Of a stretch of 64,000 bases of DNA, positions 36,280-45,586 are shown piece by piece. A program made the translations under genes and the position numbers. Under the pieces are notes generated by a model that saw nothing but the letters and a program-made list of their open reading frames with translations, ran no database searches and was not told the DNA's origin. Position 1 is the first letter of the stretch. Each line of letters opens with the position of its first letter. This DNA comes from an uncultured Eubacteriales bacterium. GTDB taxonomy: Bacteria; Bacillota; Clostridia; Oscillospirales; UBA644. The stretch lies in assembly GCA_959604355.1 (NCBI GenBank), contig CAUHAO010000009.1, positions 1 to 64,000 on the forward strand. The letters are read 5' to 3'.

Positions 36280-38481
36280 ATGACGCTCTCGGGATATATT
36301 GAAAAAGTCATATACAAAAACTCCGACAACGGCTATACCGTGCTTGAGCTTGACACGCCAACCGGAAGCGTTATCGCCGTCGGAACCATGCCACTCGTGG
36401 CGGAGGGCGAGCGGGTACAGGTCGAAGGCGACTACACCACCCACGCCGCTTACGGCAAGCAGTTCCAAGTTTCTGCGTTCGCGTCATGTCTGCCCGCGGA
36501 AGAATCCGCTATATACCGCTACCTTTCGTCGGGTATAATCAAAGGCTGCCGCGAAGCGACCGCGAGAAAAATAATAGATATGTTCGGTCCCGATGCACTC
36601 GACATTATCGAGACAGATCCACGGCAGCTTACCCGCATCAGAGGCATAACTCCCGAAAAAGCCGAACAAATGTCCCTTTCCATGAAAGAAAATATCGGGA
36701 TAAAAACGCTTTTGCTTTACTTCCAACGTTTCGGAATGACCCCGAACCTCGCTTTCAAAATATACAAAAGATGGGGCATAAATGCCTACGAACGTGTCCG
36801 AAAAGATCCTTACAGCCTCTGTCAGATCCCGGGTATCGGCTTTGAAAAAGCAGACGAGATCGCTCACAGCATGGACTTCGATCCGCAAAGCCCGACAAGG
36901 CTCAAAGCGGCGGTGACTTACGTTCTTACATACAATCTCAACAACAACGGACACACTTTTCTGCCCTACGAAAAGCTCACTGCCACTGCGGCACAACTTG
37001 TCGGAGCGAACACGGATACTATCCGCGACATCATCGACATAATGACGGATGACGGGGACCTTGTACACGTCGCAAAAATCGCAAATACCGACGGAATATA
37101 TCTCAAACGCGTATACGAATGTGAAAGAAATATCTGCAACCGTGTCGTACTTTCGGCGAAGTTTGAGCACAGCTATGACGGAAATTTTGTCCGTGACTGC
37201 GACCGCGCGGAAAGAGCACTCGGGATTACGTTCGCTCAAAAACAGCGTGAAGCGATAAAAGAAAGCCTTTGCCACCAGATGATGGTGCTTACAGGAGGCC
37301 CGGGTACGGGCAAAACGACGACGCTCAACGGGATAATTTTCAACCTTGAAGCAAAGGGCATGACGTTTGCCATCGCCGCCCCCACGGGACGTGCGGCAAA
37401 GCGCATCACCGAACTCACGGGCAAAGAGGCAAAGACCATCCACCGCCTGCTTGAATACACCGCAAAAGGCGATGAGGACTTTTTCTTTGCGCGCAACGCC
37501 GAAAACCCGCTCCGTTACGACGCGGTAATCGTTGACGAAATGTCGATGACGGATATGTGGATGTTCTCCAAGCTCCTTGACGCTGTACCCCTCGCAACAC
37601 GCCTGATAATGGTGGGTGATATCAACCAGCTGCCTCCTGTCGGCCCGGGCAGCGTGCTCAAGGATATTATCGGCAGCGGACTTGTCAAAGTCATCGAGCT
37701 GTCGGAAATATTCCGACAGTCGGAAAAAAGCCTCATCGTCACCAACGCTCACGCGATAATCAAGGGTAAAATGCCGAATTGCACGGATCGCAAAAACGAC
37801 TTTTTCTTTCTGCCGTGCAACGACCCCGACGAGCTCGTGATGCAGGTCGACGAGCTCTTCACAGAGCGTCTGCCTGCGGCGTACGGCTTTGACCCGATGA
37901 CCGACATACAGGTCATATGCCCCACCAAGAAGACGGCAACGGGCACTGTAAGCCTCAATCTCGAGCTCAAAGAATCCGCGAACCCCGCGGGCTACGGAAA
38001 GCATGAGCTGCATTTCCGCGATACCGTTTTCCGCGAGGGCGATAAGGTCATGCAAATACGCAACAACTACGACGCTGTGGCACAGAAGCCCGACGGGACT
38101 GCCGAATACGGCGTTTTCAACGGCGATATCGGAATAATCACGCAGATACGCGAGCATGAAGAGACCGTCATCGTCACGTTCGACGACAAAACCGTGGAAT
38201 ACACGCCGGACACGCTCGAAGAGCTCGACCTCGCGTACGCAATAACGGTACATAAAAGCCAGGGCAGCGAATTCCGCGCTGTCATCCTGCCGCTGCTTGA
38301 AGGCGCGGATATACTTTTCACGAGAAATCTGCTTTATACCGCGGTCACGCGTGCAAAGCAGCTCCTCATAATCATCGGCTCGCCCGAGCGCCTGGCTCGC
38401 ATGGTCGCAAACGTCGGCTCGGACAAGCGCTACAGCGGTCTGAAATTCCAGATGCTTGAATGCTCGGGAGAAGATTTATGA
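36280..38481 (+). CDS. recD2: ATP-dependent DNA helicase RecD2
   Basis: A 733-residue superfamily 1 helicase, 5' to 3', working without RecBC in mutation avoidance and fork repair. N-terminal OB fold (1-75), helix-hairpin-helix region (about 85-190), then helicase: G-G-P-G-T-G-K-T-T-T near residue 342, D-E-M-S-M near 424, G-D-I-N-Q-L-P-P-V near 449, and Y-A-I-T-V-H-K-S-Q-G-S-E-F near 653. Start at 36280 leaves 11 bases after AAAGGA; an in-frame ATG at 36268 overlaps that site. The stop overlaps the comFC start (ATGA). Confidence 0.95.
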   Translation: MTLSGYIEKVIYKNSDNGYTVLELDTPTGSVIAVGTMPLVAEGERVQVEGDYTTHAAYGKQFQVSAFASCLPAEESAIYRYLSSGIIKGCREATARKIIDMFGPDALDIIETDPRQLTRIRGITPEKAEQMSLSMKENIGIKTLLLYFQRFGMTPNLAFKIYKRWGINAYERVRKDPYSLCQIPGIGFEKADEIAHSMDFDPQSPTRLKAAVTYVLTYNLNNNGHTFLPYEKLTATAAQLVGANTDTIRDIIDIMTDDGDLVHVAKIANTDGIYLKRVYECERNICNRVVLSAKFEHSYDGNFVRDCDRAERALGITFAQKQREAIKESLCHQMMVLTGGPGTGKTTTLNGIIFNLEAKGMTFAIAAPTGRAAKRITELTGKEAKTIHRLLEYTAKGDEDFFFARNAENPLRYDAVIVDEMSMTDMWMFSKLLDAVPLATRLIMVGDINQLPPVGPGSVLKDIIGSGLVKVIELSEIFRQSEKSLIVTNAHAIIKGKMPNCTDRKNDFFFLPCNDPDELVMQVDELFTERLPAAYGFDPMTDIQVICPTKKTATGTVSLNLELKESANPAGYGKHELHFRDTVFREGDKVMQIRNNYDAVAQKPDGTAEYGVFNGDIGIITQIREHEETVIVTFDDKTVEYTPDTLEELDLAYAITVHKSQGSEFRAVILPLLEGADILFTRNLLYTAVTRAKQLLIIIGSPERLARMVANVGSDKRYSGLKFQMLECSGEDL

Positions 38482-39206
38482 TCCTTTCACGCATCAGAAA
38501 TATCATCTTCGGCGTGAGATGCCCGGGATGTGAAAAAATCCTTTCCGCTTTTTCGCCTGCGGAATTCTGCGATGAATGCCTCAAAGACGTCAAAACAGTT
38601 ACCGAAATGACGTTCAGCGGCGGAAGAGCGGAGAAAATATGTTCCGTTTACGCATACAGCGGCGCCGTGAGCCGCGCGATAATACGCTTCAAGTACTTTT
38701 CCGACGCCGCCTGCGGGAGCTTCTTCGCCCGAAAGATATCCGAGATCATTCTCTGCAACGCAGACAGCAAGAATTTTGATACTATCGTTCATATACCCAA
38801 CTGCACTTACGATGACGGCTCGCATCGCAGATACAATCAATCGCGAAGGCTTGCAAAAGAAGTCTCGTTGCTCTCGGGAATATGTTTTTGCGATAACGCG
38901 ATGACAAAGCGCGAGGGGGTTCAGTCGCAGACGAAATGCAAATCGGGTTCGGAGCGCCGTGCAAATATCGCGGGCGCGTTTTCCGTCCCCGACCCGAAAC
39001 TCGTCGCGGGCAAACGGATAATCATCATAGATGACGTCGCCACAACGGGTGCAACGGTCGATGATGCCGCGCGTGCGCTGTTGGAAGCGGGCGCCGCGAG
39101 AGTCTGCGCATATACCGCCGCAAAAACCGTGTCCCGAAGCGTAAGAATGCGTCCGTACGCCTTCGATCCCAACGCGAAAATACGGCAGTATCACATCAAA
39201 AAATAA
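38478..39206 (+). CDS. comFC: ComFC family phosphoribosyltransferase-like protein
   Basis: A 242-residue ComF/GntX protein: N-terminal zinc-type cysteines (C-P-G-C near 15 and C-D-E-C near 33) and a type I PRTase domain with the PRPP loop I-I-I-I-D-D-V-A-T-T-G-A-T near 180. ComFC helps DNA import in competence in Bacillus but is also widespread in non-competent bacteria. ATG at 38478 overlaps the recD2 stop by four bases, so the two are coupled. comFA is not adjacent. Confidence 0.93.
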   Translation: MILSRIRNIIFGVRCPGCEKILSAFSPAEFCDECLKDVKTVTEMTFSGGRAEKICSVYAYSGAVSRAIIRFKYFSDAACGSFFARKISEIILCNADSKNFDTIVHIPNCTYDDGSHRRYNQSRRLAKEVSLLSGICFCDNAMTKREGVQSQTKCKSGSERRANIAGAFSVPDPKLVAGKRIIIIDDVATTGATVDDAARALLEAGAARVCAYTAAKTVSRSVRMRPYAFDPNAKIRQYHIKK

Positions 39207-39240
39207 AGACTGCGAATGTTTATCCGCAGTCTTTTATACT
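39205..39240. terminator. Bidirectional terminator between comFC and the DUF3737 gene
   Basis: AAAGACTGCG (39205-39214) / CGCAGTCTTT (39225-39234), with TTTTA on the plus strand and TATTTTTT on the minus strand. Confidence 0.9.
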
Positions 39241-39250
39241 TTTAAGTCTT

Positions 39251-40096
39251 TCATTTCTTTCCCGTTACGATCTTCGCTCTTGTCGGGTAAACACTGTCGG
39301 AGAGGATTATTTCTCCTATACTGTCAGCCTTTATCCTGCCTGAACGCGGATTTTTCACGCTTTCGATATTACCGCAGATCTTTGCCCTGACATTGCTGTA
39401 TTCAAACGCCAGATCCGCCCCTTCCATCGTGCAGTCGATAAGGCGCAGCTTTTTGCAGTAGCAGAGCGGCTGGGTGCCGATTATCTTACAGCGCACAAGC
39501 GTCAGCCCTTCCGAATACCATCCGAGATATTCGCCTTTGATAACGCTGTCCGTGACGGTTACGTTTTTTGAGTGCCAGAACGCATCTTTCGTATCGAGTG
39601 CGGAGAACGATATTTTCACGTTCTCTGCATACTGAAACGAATATTTTCCGTGAAAATCGAGGTTGTCCGCGGAAATATCACGTCCCTGCAAAAACGCGTA
39701 TTCTGACGTAACAGACGTGTCATCGATACTTATTCCGGAGCATTTCCATCCGAATTCGGGGGAAACGATCTGCGTATCTGAAATCTTTATGTCCTTGCAT
39801 TCGCGCAGCGCCTTTATGCCGTTCATTTTGCAGGAATCTATCTTTATATTTTTGCCGTACCACAGCGCGGCGCGGCAGTTCTGTGTCATTTCGCTTTCGG
39901 ATATTTTTACGTCCGTAACGTGCCAGAAAGGATATCTCAGGTCAAAAAAGCACCGGCTTACATCGAGCTCCGAGCTCTCTTTCATTGCGGATTCGCCGTC
40001 TTCCTCTCCCTCAAAGCGGCAATTTCTTACAAGCGCGTCTTTCACATGATACAACGCACGTTCCTCACCGAAGCGCTCGTCTTTTATAAGCATCAT
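39251..40096 (-). CDS. DUF3737 family beta-helix protein
   Basis: A 281-residue protein matching DUF3737: E-R-A-L-Y near residue 12, then regular strands of about 20 residues such as F-W-H-V-T-D-V-K-I-S and F-W-H-S-K-N-V-T-V-T, forming a right-handed beta-helix. Cytoplasmic (no signal). The family is common in gut anaerobes and function is unknown. Own promoter; convergent with comFC. Confidence 0.88.
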   Translation of the reverse strand: MMLIKDERFGEERALYHVKDALVRNCRFEGEEDGESAMKESSELDVSRCFFDLRYPFWHVTDVKISESEMTQNCRAALWYGKNIKIDSCKMNGIKALRECKDIKISDTQIVSPEFGWKCSGISIDDTSVTSEYAFLQGRDISADNLDFHGKYSFQYAENVKISFSALDTKDAFWHSKNVTVTDSVIKGEYLGWYSEGLTLVRCKIIGTQPLCYCKKLRLIDCTMEGADLAFEYSNVRAKICGNIESVKNPRSGRIKADSIGEIILSDSVYPTRAKIVTGKK

Positions 40097-40127
40097 CCGA
40101 ATCCCCTCTTTACCGTTATTTTCCTAT

Positions 40128-40156
40128 ATGATACAACAAATCTCCCGATTTGTCAA
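40128..40156 (-). promoter_or_regulatory. Promoter of the DUF3737 gene
   Basis: Minus strand TTGACA (40151-40156), 17 bases, TATCAT (40128-40133). Confidence 0.85.
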
Positions 40157-40199
40157 GAGCTTCCCTTTCGCAAAAAACGTCGAAATTTTCGCGGCGGTA

Positions 40200-40228
40200 T
40201 TGTAATGTCACAAAGTTTGTGATAATAT
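40200..40228 (+). promoter_or_regulatory. Promoter of the YgjV-like gene
   Basis: TTGTAA (40200-40205), 17 bases, TAATAT (40223-40228) with an upstream TGA. Weaker than its divergent neighbour. The spacer contains the palindrome CACAAAGTTTGTG (40210-40222), a possible operator. Confidence 0.65.
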
Positions 40229-40258
40229 ATACCGGTACTACATTTTCGGAGGAAACAA

Positions 40259-40783
40259 ATGACACCTTATGAAATCGTCGCGCAAGGCATAGGCATCGTG
40301 GCTCTCACGATGGTAATATGCTCGTTCCAGCAAAATGACCGCAAAAAATTGATGGTATTTCAGATATTCGCAACGACCCTTTACTCCGTCCACTTCGTGA
40401 TGCTCGGCGCAATGAGCGGCGCGGCGATGAACATGCTGTGTGCCGTACGTGCCGTCGTTTTCTACGACCGCTCGAAAAAATGGGTACAGTCGCCCGTCTG
40501 CCCGATAATTTTTTCCGTGCTTTCGGTCGTTCTCGGTGTCGTGACATGGGCGAGTCCGATGACTCTTCTGCCGACCGTTGCCACAGTCCTAACCTCATTG
40601 AGCTTTTGGGCAAAAACGCCTAAATCCATACGTCTTTTCACTCTGCCCGCGTCTCCGATGTGGCTCGTTTACAACATCCTCAATCGCTCCTATTCGGGTG
40701 TACTTACAGAGTGCTTCGTCATGACGTCGATAATCGTCGCAATGATACGTTTCGACTTCCCGAAAAAGAAAAAGACGTCTTGA
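40259..40783 (+). CDS. YgjV family membrane protein
   Basis: A 174-residue membrane protein of the YgjV (Imp-YgjV) family, with five hydrophobic segments. Typical features are G-x-x-A-L-T-M-V-I-C-S-F-Q-Q-N-D near residue 12 and the paired tryptophan/asparagine segment P-x-W-L-V-Y-N-I near 134. Role unknown. GGAGG is properly spaced before the ATG. The promoter of the next gene overlaps its stop codon. Confidence 0.88.
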   Translation: MTPYEIVAQGIGIVALTMVICSFQQNDRKKLMVFQIFATTLYSVHFVMLGAMSGAAMNMLCAVRAVVFYDRSKKWVQSPVCPIIFSVLSVVLGVVTWASPMTLLPTVATVLTSLSFWAKTPKSIRLFTLPASPMWLVYNILNRSYSGVLTECFVMTSIIVAMIRFDFPKKKKTS

Positions 40784-40808
40784 CAACTCCGCGGATTTTA
40801 TATATAAT
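40780..40808 (+). promoter_or_regulatory. Promoter of the DUF4097 lipoprotein
   Basis: TTGACA (40780-40785), 17 bases, TATAAT (40803-40808): full consensus, overlapping the stop of the preceding gene. Confidence 0.92.
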
Positions 40809-40841
40809 AAAAGTATCAGATGACATAACGGAGGTTCGAAA

Positions 40842-41660
40842 ATGAAAAAGATTCTTTCCCTCATCTTTACAGCCGCCATTACAATGCTGTTACTTGCCGG
40901 CTGTGTTATAGGATTCAACTACAATCTATACGTCTACGACCACGCCGATAAATACTCCGTCGGAGACATGATTTCTGCCGACAACGTGACGGAAATCGAA
41001 GTGGAATGGGTCAAAGGCTCCGTAAACATCGACACAGGCTCCGAATTTTCCGTAAAAGAAACGTACCCCGGCACACTGTCAGACAACATGAAACTTCACT
41101 ATTGGCTCGACGGTTCTACCCTTCGCATCCGCTTTGCCGCGTCGGGAGTGATGGATTTCAATAAATCAGAGCTTGAAAAAGAACTCACCGTGACGGTTCC
41201 AGAACAGTTTTCTCTCGAAAACATATACGCTGTCACCGTGTCCGCGTCAACAACAGTCCGCGCCCCGTCAAAATCAATCAAGGTGACGACCGTTTCGGGC
41301 GATATAAACGTCGGGGATTGCTCCGCGTCCGAAATAAAACTCGAATCCGTTTCGGGTGATATCTCCGTCAATTCCACGTCGACCGAAAGCATAAGAACGG
41401 ATACCGTCTCGGGGGATATCACTTTGCAAGGCATAGACTGCTCCTCCGCCAGAGCAGATTCGGTATCGGGAAATGTCGACATTAAATTTAATGCAGACAT
41501 AAGTGGCTTTACCGCGGAAATCGACACGATATCGGGCAGAATCAAAAACAAATTTGAAACCACGCAGAAAAAAGACACATACACCTACGGCGACGGCTCG
41601 ATAAAAGTCGAGATTGACACCGTTTCGGGGAATATCTCCCTCGATAAAATTCAGGGCTGA
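40842..41660 (+). CDS. DUF4097 lipoprotein (beta-helix, adhesin-like)
   Basis: A 272-residue lipoprotein with lipobox L-A-G-C, cysteine 21. Residues 140-270 contain the DUF4097 repeat V-S-G-D-I at least four times (with variants V-S-G-N-V, V-S-G-N-I and I-S-G-R-I), a beta-solenoid common to putative adhesins and anti-sigma-factor-linked envelope proteins. Outer surface of the membrane. No sensor or sigma gene is adjacent. Own strong promoter and terminator. Confidence 0.85.
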   Translation: MKKILSLIFTAAITMLLLAGCVIGFNYNLYVYDHADKYSVGDMISADNVTEIEVEWVKGSVNIDTGSEFSVKETYPGTLSDNMKLHYWLDGSTLRIRFAASGVMDFNKSELEKELTVTVPEQFSLENIYAVTVSASTTVRAPSKSIKVTTVSGDINVGDCSASEIKLESVSGDISVNSTSTESIRTDTVSGDITLQGIDCSSARADSVSGNVDIKFNADISGFTAEIDTISGRIKNKFETTQKKDTYTYGDGSIKVEIDTVSGNISLDKIQG

Positions 41661-41685
41661 TAAATCCGCAAAAACATAAAAAATG

Positions 41686-41720
41686 ACGTCCTCCGTGTGA
41701 AATCGGAGGACGTTTTTTAC
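41686..41720. terminator. Bidirectional terminator between the DUF4097 gene and upp
   Basis: ACGTCCTCCG (41686-41695) / CGGAGGACGT (41704-41713), TTTTTT on the plus side and ATTTTTTATG on the minus side. Confidence 0.93.
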
Positions 41721-41730
41721 TTCAGAATAC

Positions 41731-42357
41731 TTATTTCGTGCCGAAAATTCTGTCGCCTGCATCGCCGAGACCGGGAACGATGTAGCCGTGCTCGTTGAGC
41801 CTTTCATCAAGAGCCGCGCAGTAAACATCAACATCGGGATGATCCCTGTTAATTCTTTCAACACCTTCAGGTGCGGCGATAAGGTGGACACTCTTTATAT
41901 TCTTTACGCCGTAATTCTTCAGGAACTGGATAGCTGCGCTTGCCGAACCGCCGGTAGCGAGCATCGGATCTACAAGCAAAACATCACGTTCGGAAATATC
42001 CGAAGGAAGCTTGCAGTAGTACTCAACGGGATTGAGCGTTTCGGGATCACGGTAAAGACCGATATGACCGATCTTTATCGCAGGAATTAGATTGACGATA
42101 CCATCTACCATGCCCAAACCGGCACGGAGGATCGGAATGACCGCCATTTTTTTGCCTGATATGACTTTTGCCTTGGTTTTCGCAACAGGAGTCTCAATTT
42201 CAACCTCTTCCATGGGAAGATCTCTCGTGACCTCATAGCACATGAGCATGGAAATCTCATTTACAAGTTCACGGAACTCCTTTGAGCCGGTTTCCGCTTT
42301 GCGCATAATGGTTATTTTGTGGGTGATGAGGGGATGATTTGTAAAATGGACGTTCAT
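41731..42357 (-). CDS. upp: Uracil phosphoribosyltransferase
   Basis: A 208-residue type I PRTase converting uracil and PRPP to UMP. R-A-G-L-G-M near residue 78, PRPP loop [11 protein letters not shown] near 127-137 and C-terminal [12 protein letters not shown] are family-defining. The ATG at 42357 is the family start; the 23 codons before it are not conserved. It is 25 bases after rpiB, a common pairing in Bacillota (also with glyA). Confidence 0.97.
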   Translation of the reverse strand: MNVHFTNHPLITHKITIMRKAETGSKEFRELVNEISMLMCYEVTRDLPMEEVEIETPVAKTKAKVISGKKMAVIPILRAGLGMVDGIVNLIPAIKIGHIGLYRDPETLNPVEYYCKLPSDISERDVLLVDPMLATGGSASAAIQFLKNYGVKNIKSVHLIAAPEGVERINRDHPDVDVYCAALDERLNEHGYIVPGLGDAGDRIFGTK

Positions 42358-42382
42358 TATCAATACCTCTATGTAAAATTTT

Positions 42383-42808
42383 TTATTCGAACATATCAAT
42401 GCGGCGCTGGTGCTTGCCGCCTTCAAAATCCGTGGTGATAAATATTTCGGTTATCAGCTGTGCAAGGCCTTCCCCGATAACGCGTGCACCGAGACAAAGA
42501 ACATTTGCATCATTATGCATACGCGTAAATTTCGCGCAGTAGCAGTTTTCACAAAGTGCCGCGCGTATACCTTTATGCTTGTTTGCAGCCATAGACATAC
42601 CTATGCCCGTACCGCAAACGAGAATTCCGAATTCACATTCTCCCGATGTTATCGCGTTGCAGAGCTTGTCCGCAAAAACGGGATAATCGCAGCTTTCCGG
42701 ACTGTCGGTGCCGAGGTCGAGATATTCACGTGACGTTTCGTCAAGATACCTTTTGAGTTTTTCTTTGAGCGGAAATCCCGCATGATCGGAAGCAATCGCT
42801 ATTCTCAT
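42383..42808 (-). CDS. rpiB: Ribose-5-phosphate isomerase B (RpiB/LacAB family)
   Basis: A 141-residue sugar phosphate isomerase. [10 protein letters not shown] near residue 6, catalytic cysteine in [14 protein letters not shown] near 65, and the [10 protein letters not shown] segment near 98 are complete. Pentose phosphate pathway. The start overlaps the tsaB stop by four bases. Confidence 0.95.
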   Translation of the reverse strand: MRIAIASDHAGFPLKEKLKRYLDETSREYLDLGTDSPESCDYPVFADKLCNAITSGECEFGILVCGTGIGMSMAANKHKGIRAALCENCYCAKFTRMHNDANVLCLGARVIGEGLAQLITEIFITTDFEGGKHQRRIDMFE

Positions 42809-43512
42809 TTGTTTTCCCTCTTTTCATTTGCAAGACGCTCCGCGCGTTCGCGTTCCGCCTGGGAAGGACGAAGATACGACGGGGCAAGATTTTCGGCGGA
42901 CGTTTCTTTGCCGCATCCCTCAAGATATGCGGCAACAAGGCTTTCCGCCTGAATATATGTATGACGTTCGTCCGAGGTTTTCACCCGCACGGACACGTTT
43001 GCACATTTTTCGGTAAATATCGCGGTGCCGTCGCCGACGACGGTCGCGTCGAGGTCTCTTATCTGCTCGCAGAGTTCGTCTGCGGAAACTTGTCTGTCTT
43101 CGCAAAGCCGAGTCATTTTTCCGCCGTCGAAACGGAAAAGCGCGTTATAAAGCATACCTCTGCGCGCATCCATGACGGGACATACGACTCCGTCGCTCAC
43201 CTGCGCGTTATACGCGAGCGCTTCGAGCGTAGATATCGCAACTGCGGTGATATTATCGGTAAAGCAAAGCCCTTTCACGGTCGCCGCTGCTATTTTGATC
43301 CCCGTAAAAGAGCCGGGCCCGACGGTCACGCAGACGCGGTCAAGCTCTTTAACGGAAAGCCCCGCATCATCAAGGACTTTTTCTACGGACGGCAGCAGTG
43401 TGCAGCTGTGTGTCAGCCCGTTGCGCAGATATGACGAAGATATTATTTTTTCATTATCAGCCACGCACGCAGAGCAGGAAACGCTCGACGCGTCAAGGGC
43501 AAGTATTTTCAT
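42805..43512 (-). CDS. tsaB: tRNA threonylcarbamoyladenosine biosynthesis protein TsaB
   Basis: A 235-residue ASKHA-fold protein: L-A-L-D-A-S-S near residue 4 and V-G-P-G-S-F-T-G-I-K near 67. It scaffolds TsaD in t6A37 formation. In operon with tsaE (21 bases upstream) and rpiB. tsaD and tsaC are not in this window; the C-terminal RimI domain sometimes fused is absent. Confidence 0.95.
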   Translation of the reverse strand: MKILALDASSVSCSACVADNEKIISSSYLRNGLTHSCTLLPSVEKVLDDAGLSVKELDRVCVTVGPGSFTGIKIAAATVKGLCFTDNITAVAISTLEALAYNAQVSDGVVCPVMDARRGMLYNALFRFDGGKMTRLCEDRQVSADELCEQIRDLDATVVGDGTAIFTEKCANVSVRVKTSDERHTYIQAESLVAAYLEGCGKETSAENLAPSYLRPSQAERERAERLANEKRENK

Positions 43513-43533
43513 TTTCCAGCGCCTTTTCGTTTA

Positions 43534-43938
43534 TCAGAAAGTAAGTATACGTTCGTTTTCTTTGTCCCCGTAGCGGAAAGATATCTCCACGGGGTCGTCT
43601 ATCAGCCCGTCGGCGTTGCACGCCCATTCGACAAAGATAAGGTCGCTCGTGTCGTCGAAAAATCCGACGGAGAATAAGTCATCATACCCCGAAATACGGT
43701 ACAAATCATAATGAGACACGGTCATGCCGCCGCAGTCGTAGATATTGCAGAGCGCAAACGTGGGACTTGTTACGGGCCCCGTGTAGCCCAGTCCTTCCAT
43801 ACAGCCCTGCACAAAAACCGTTTTTCCCGCACCCATTTGCCCGTTGAGGCATACCACTGTACCGCGTTTGAGCGTAGGCGCGAACTTTCTGCCGAGCTCT
43901 CGCGTCATGTCCGGCGAAAGAGAAACGTATTCAGCCAT
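43534..43938 (-). CDS. tsaE: tRNA threonylcarbamoyladenosine biosynthesis ATPase TsaE
   Basis: A 134-residue P-loop ATPase of the t6A pathway. Walker A G-Q-M-G-A-G-K-T near residue 34, S-P-T-F-A-L near 60, Y-D-L-Y-R near 77, F-V-E-W-A near 104. I start at 43938 (M-A-E-Y-V), six bases behind GAGGTG; the GTG at 43947 is part of that site. Confidence 0.95.
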   Translation of the reverse strand: MAEYVSLSPDMTRELGRKFAPTLKRGTVVCLNGQMGAGKTVFVQGCMEGLGYTGPVTSPTFALCNIYDCGGMTVSHYDLYRISGYDDLFSVGFFDDTSDLIFVEWACNADGLIDDPVEISFRYGDKENERILTF

Positions 43939-43986
43939 CGCCGTCACCTCTCAAAAAGTCAATGTCGGAATACCTCTACTCAGTAT

Positions 43987-44015
43987 AGTATACCATACAT
44001 AATAATAAATTACAA
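43987..44015 (-). promoter_or_regulatory. Promoter of tsaE-tsaB-rpiB-upp
   Basis: Minus strand TTGTAA (44010-44015), 17 bases, TATACT (43987-43992). Confidence 0.8.
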
Positions 44016-44053
44016 CCCCTTTTGACAAAAAAATCCCTAAAAATTTAATTATA

Positions 44054-45538
44054 TTAAGTTTTTTCCTTTCGAAGCACCCCTGAAACGAATATTATCATTA
44101 TGTACAGCACCGCACAAACGGATATAGGAATGACGGTTTGCGTAACGTCAGCAAGATGGCAGTAAACCGTTACGGGAAGCGTCGCGGCGGTCGCCGCGAG
44201 CACGGGCAAGACGACGAATTCACGGGCAGGGATCTTCATTTTTATCACGCCGAGAAATCTGTCAAGACTAAGGAAAGCGTTGAGACATGTCGTAACGTAT
44301 GTTATCACGAAATACCCCTCGAACCCGTATTGAGGCAACAATATCGCCGTCGCTGCGGCGCTTACCAGCGAGTCTATTATATTGAAACGCATCGACGCGA
44401 CCTGCTCGTTCACGCCCTTAAGCATCGCATCAATGATCCCGTCAAGATACATCAGCGGCACGAGCGGAGCCATAAGCCGCAGCATTTTTCCCGCCTCTGT
44501 GCTCGAATACAGAAGCATTCCCAACCCGTCCGCGAAAAATATAAACACAGAGGAGATTATAAACGAGAACACCAGCGTGAGCTTAATCGTCCGCGCCGCC
44601 GTGCGCGATATTTCCCGTCTATCCCCTTTTTCAAATGCCTCGCTTATTTCCGGTACGAGCAGTCGTGAACAGGAAGAAAGCAGCACCGACGGAAACATTA
44701 TCATCGGAAAGACCATTCCGCGCAATACACCTAATTTTGCGTATATCTGTGAATCCTTAAGCCCGTTTTTGCGCAATCCTACGGGGATCATCAGATTTTC
44801 AAACGCCGAAAGCGCCGCGCGGACATATGAACTCAACGCCGTCGGCATAGCTATGGAAAAAATGCGCTTTGCTATTCCTTTTCCGCCCGTGCCGCCCGTT
44901 TTTCGCTCTTTCTCAGTAAAATACAGCACCGCGGCGACAATACACGAAAGCGTTTCCGCGCAAGCCGAACCAGCGACAAGAGAAATACACGTCACAGCGG
45001 GACTTTTCCCCTTTAGAACCGTCAGAAGAAGTGCGGCGGTAACGGCGATCTTACTCAGATCCTCCGTTGCCTGTACAATAACGGACTTGTAGACCTTGCG
45101 CAGCGCCGTAAACATTCCGTGCAGCGCCGACGCGGAGGACAAAAAAGGCAGACCGAACGAAAGTATACGCAGGCAAAGCGCCACGCCCTCCGTTTTCATA
45201 AGATGCGTTTCGACAAACGGTGCGCATATATAAAGCAATATCTGCGCGACAATCCCGAACGAAACCGAATATGCGAGGGCACGCCGCATCGTACTTTTTA
45301 CAGTCATTCCCGAGACCGAGGATGAAGATACGATCCGCGTCACCGCGAGATTTATGCCCGAACATGCGAGCGTACACGCGGGAGAATATACGGAATAAAG
45401 CAGCTGATGCAGACCCAGAACCTCCGCTCCCGCGGTCTTGGACACCCACACGCGAAACGACATCGTTATGATATTGAGCAATAATGACGACGCGGTCAAC
45501 AGCGTCATGTTTATAAGAAATTTCCCGCCCTTGCGCAC
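44054..45538 (-). CDS. SpoVB-like polysaccharide/lipid flippase (MATE/PST superfamily)
   Basis: A 494-residue protein with about 14 membrane segments. N-terminal S-K-T-A-G-A-E-V-L-G-L-H-Q-L near residue 33 and the S-x-x-x-A-x-x-R pattern (G-I-N-L-A-V-T-R) are those of the stage V sporulation B / oligosaccharide flippase family. SpoVB is needed for spore cortex; vegetative relatives flip lipid II-like or capsule intermediates. The GTG at 45538 fits family N-termini; an ATG at 45508 is possible. Its ribosome-binding site lies within the terminator hairpin of the gene upstream. Sporulation use is inference from the family. Confidence 0.85.
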   Translation of the reverse strand: MRKGGKFLINMTLLTASSLLLNIITMSFRVWVSKTAGAEVLGLHQLLYSVYSPACTLACSGINLAVTRIVSSSSVSGMTVKSTMRRALAYSVSFGIVAQILLYICAPFVETHLMKTEGVALCLRILSFGLPFLSSASALHGMFTALRKVYKSVIVQATEDLSKIAVTAALLLTVLKGKSPAVTCISLVAGSACAETLSCIVAAVLYFTEKERKTGGTGGKGIAKRIFSIAMPTALSSYVRAALSAFENLMIPVGLRKNGLKDSQIYAKLGVLRGMVFPMIMFPSVLLSSCSRLLVPEISEAFEKGDRREISRTAARTIKLTLVFSFIISSVFIFFADGLGMLLYSSTEAGKMLRLMAPLVPLMYLDGIIDAMLKGVNEQVASMRFNIIDSLVSAAATAILLPQYGFEGYFVITYVTTCLNAFLSLDRFLGVIKMKIPAREFVVLPVLAATAATLPVTVYCHLADVTQTVIPISVCAVLYIMIIFVSGVLRKEKT

Positions 45539-45582
45539 AAAAACACCCCGCCTCCGTATAACATAAGTATACTGAGGCGGGG
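45539..45582 (-). terminator. Terminator overlapping the ribosome-binding site of the SpoVB-like gene
   Basis: CCCCGCCTC (minus, 45582-45574) pairs with GAGGCGGGG (45554-45546) and an inner GTATA/TATAC stem, then TG and TTTTT immediately before the GTG start. It ends the lipoprotein transcript and holds the GGAGG and GGGGTG sequences that could serve the next gene. Confidence 0.85.
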
Positions 45583-45586
45583 CTCG

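Noticed and set aside
36484..38253. A 589-residue open frame opposite recD2
   Set aside because: Runs antisense through an intact helicase gene with all motifs; codon-position mirror of a G+C-moderate gene, no ribosome-binding site.
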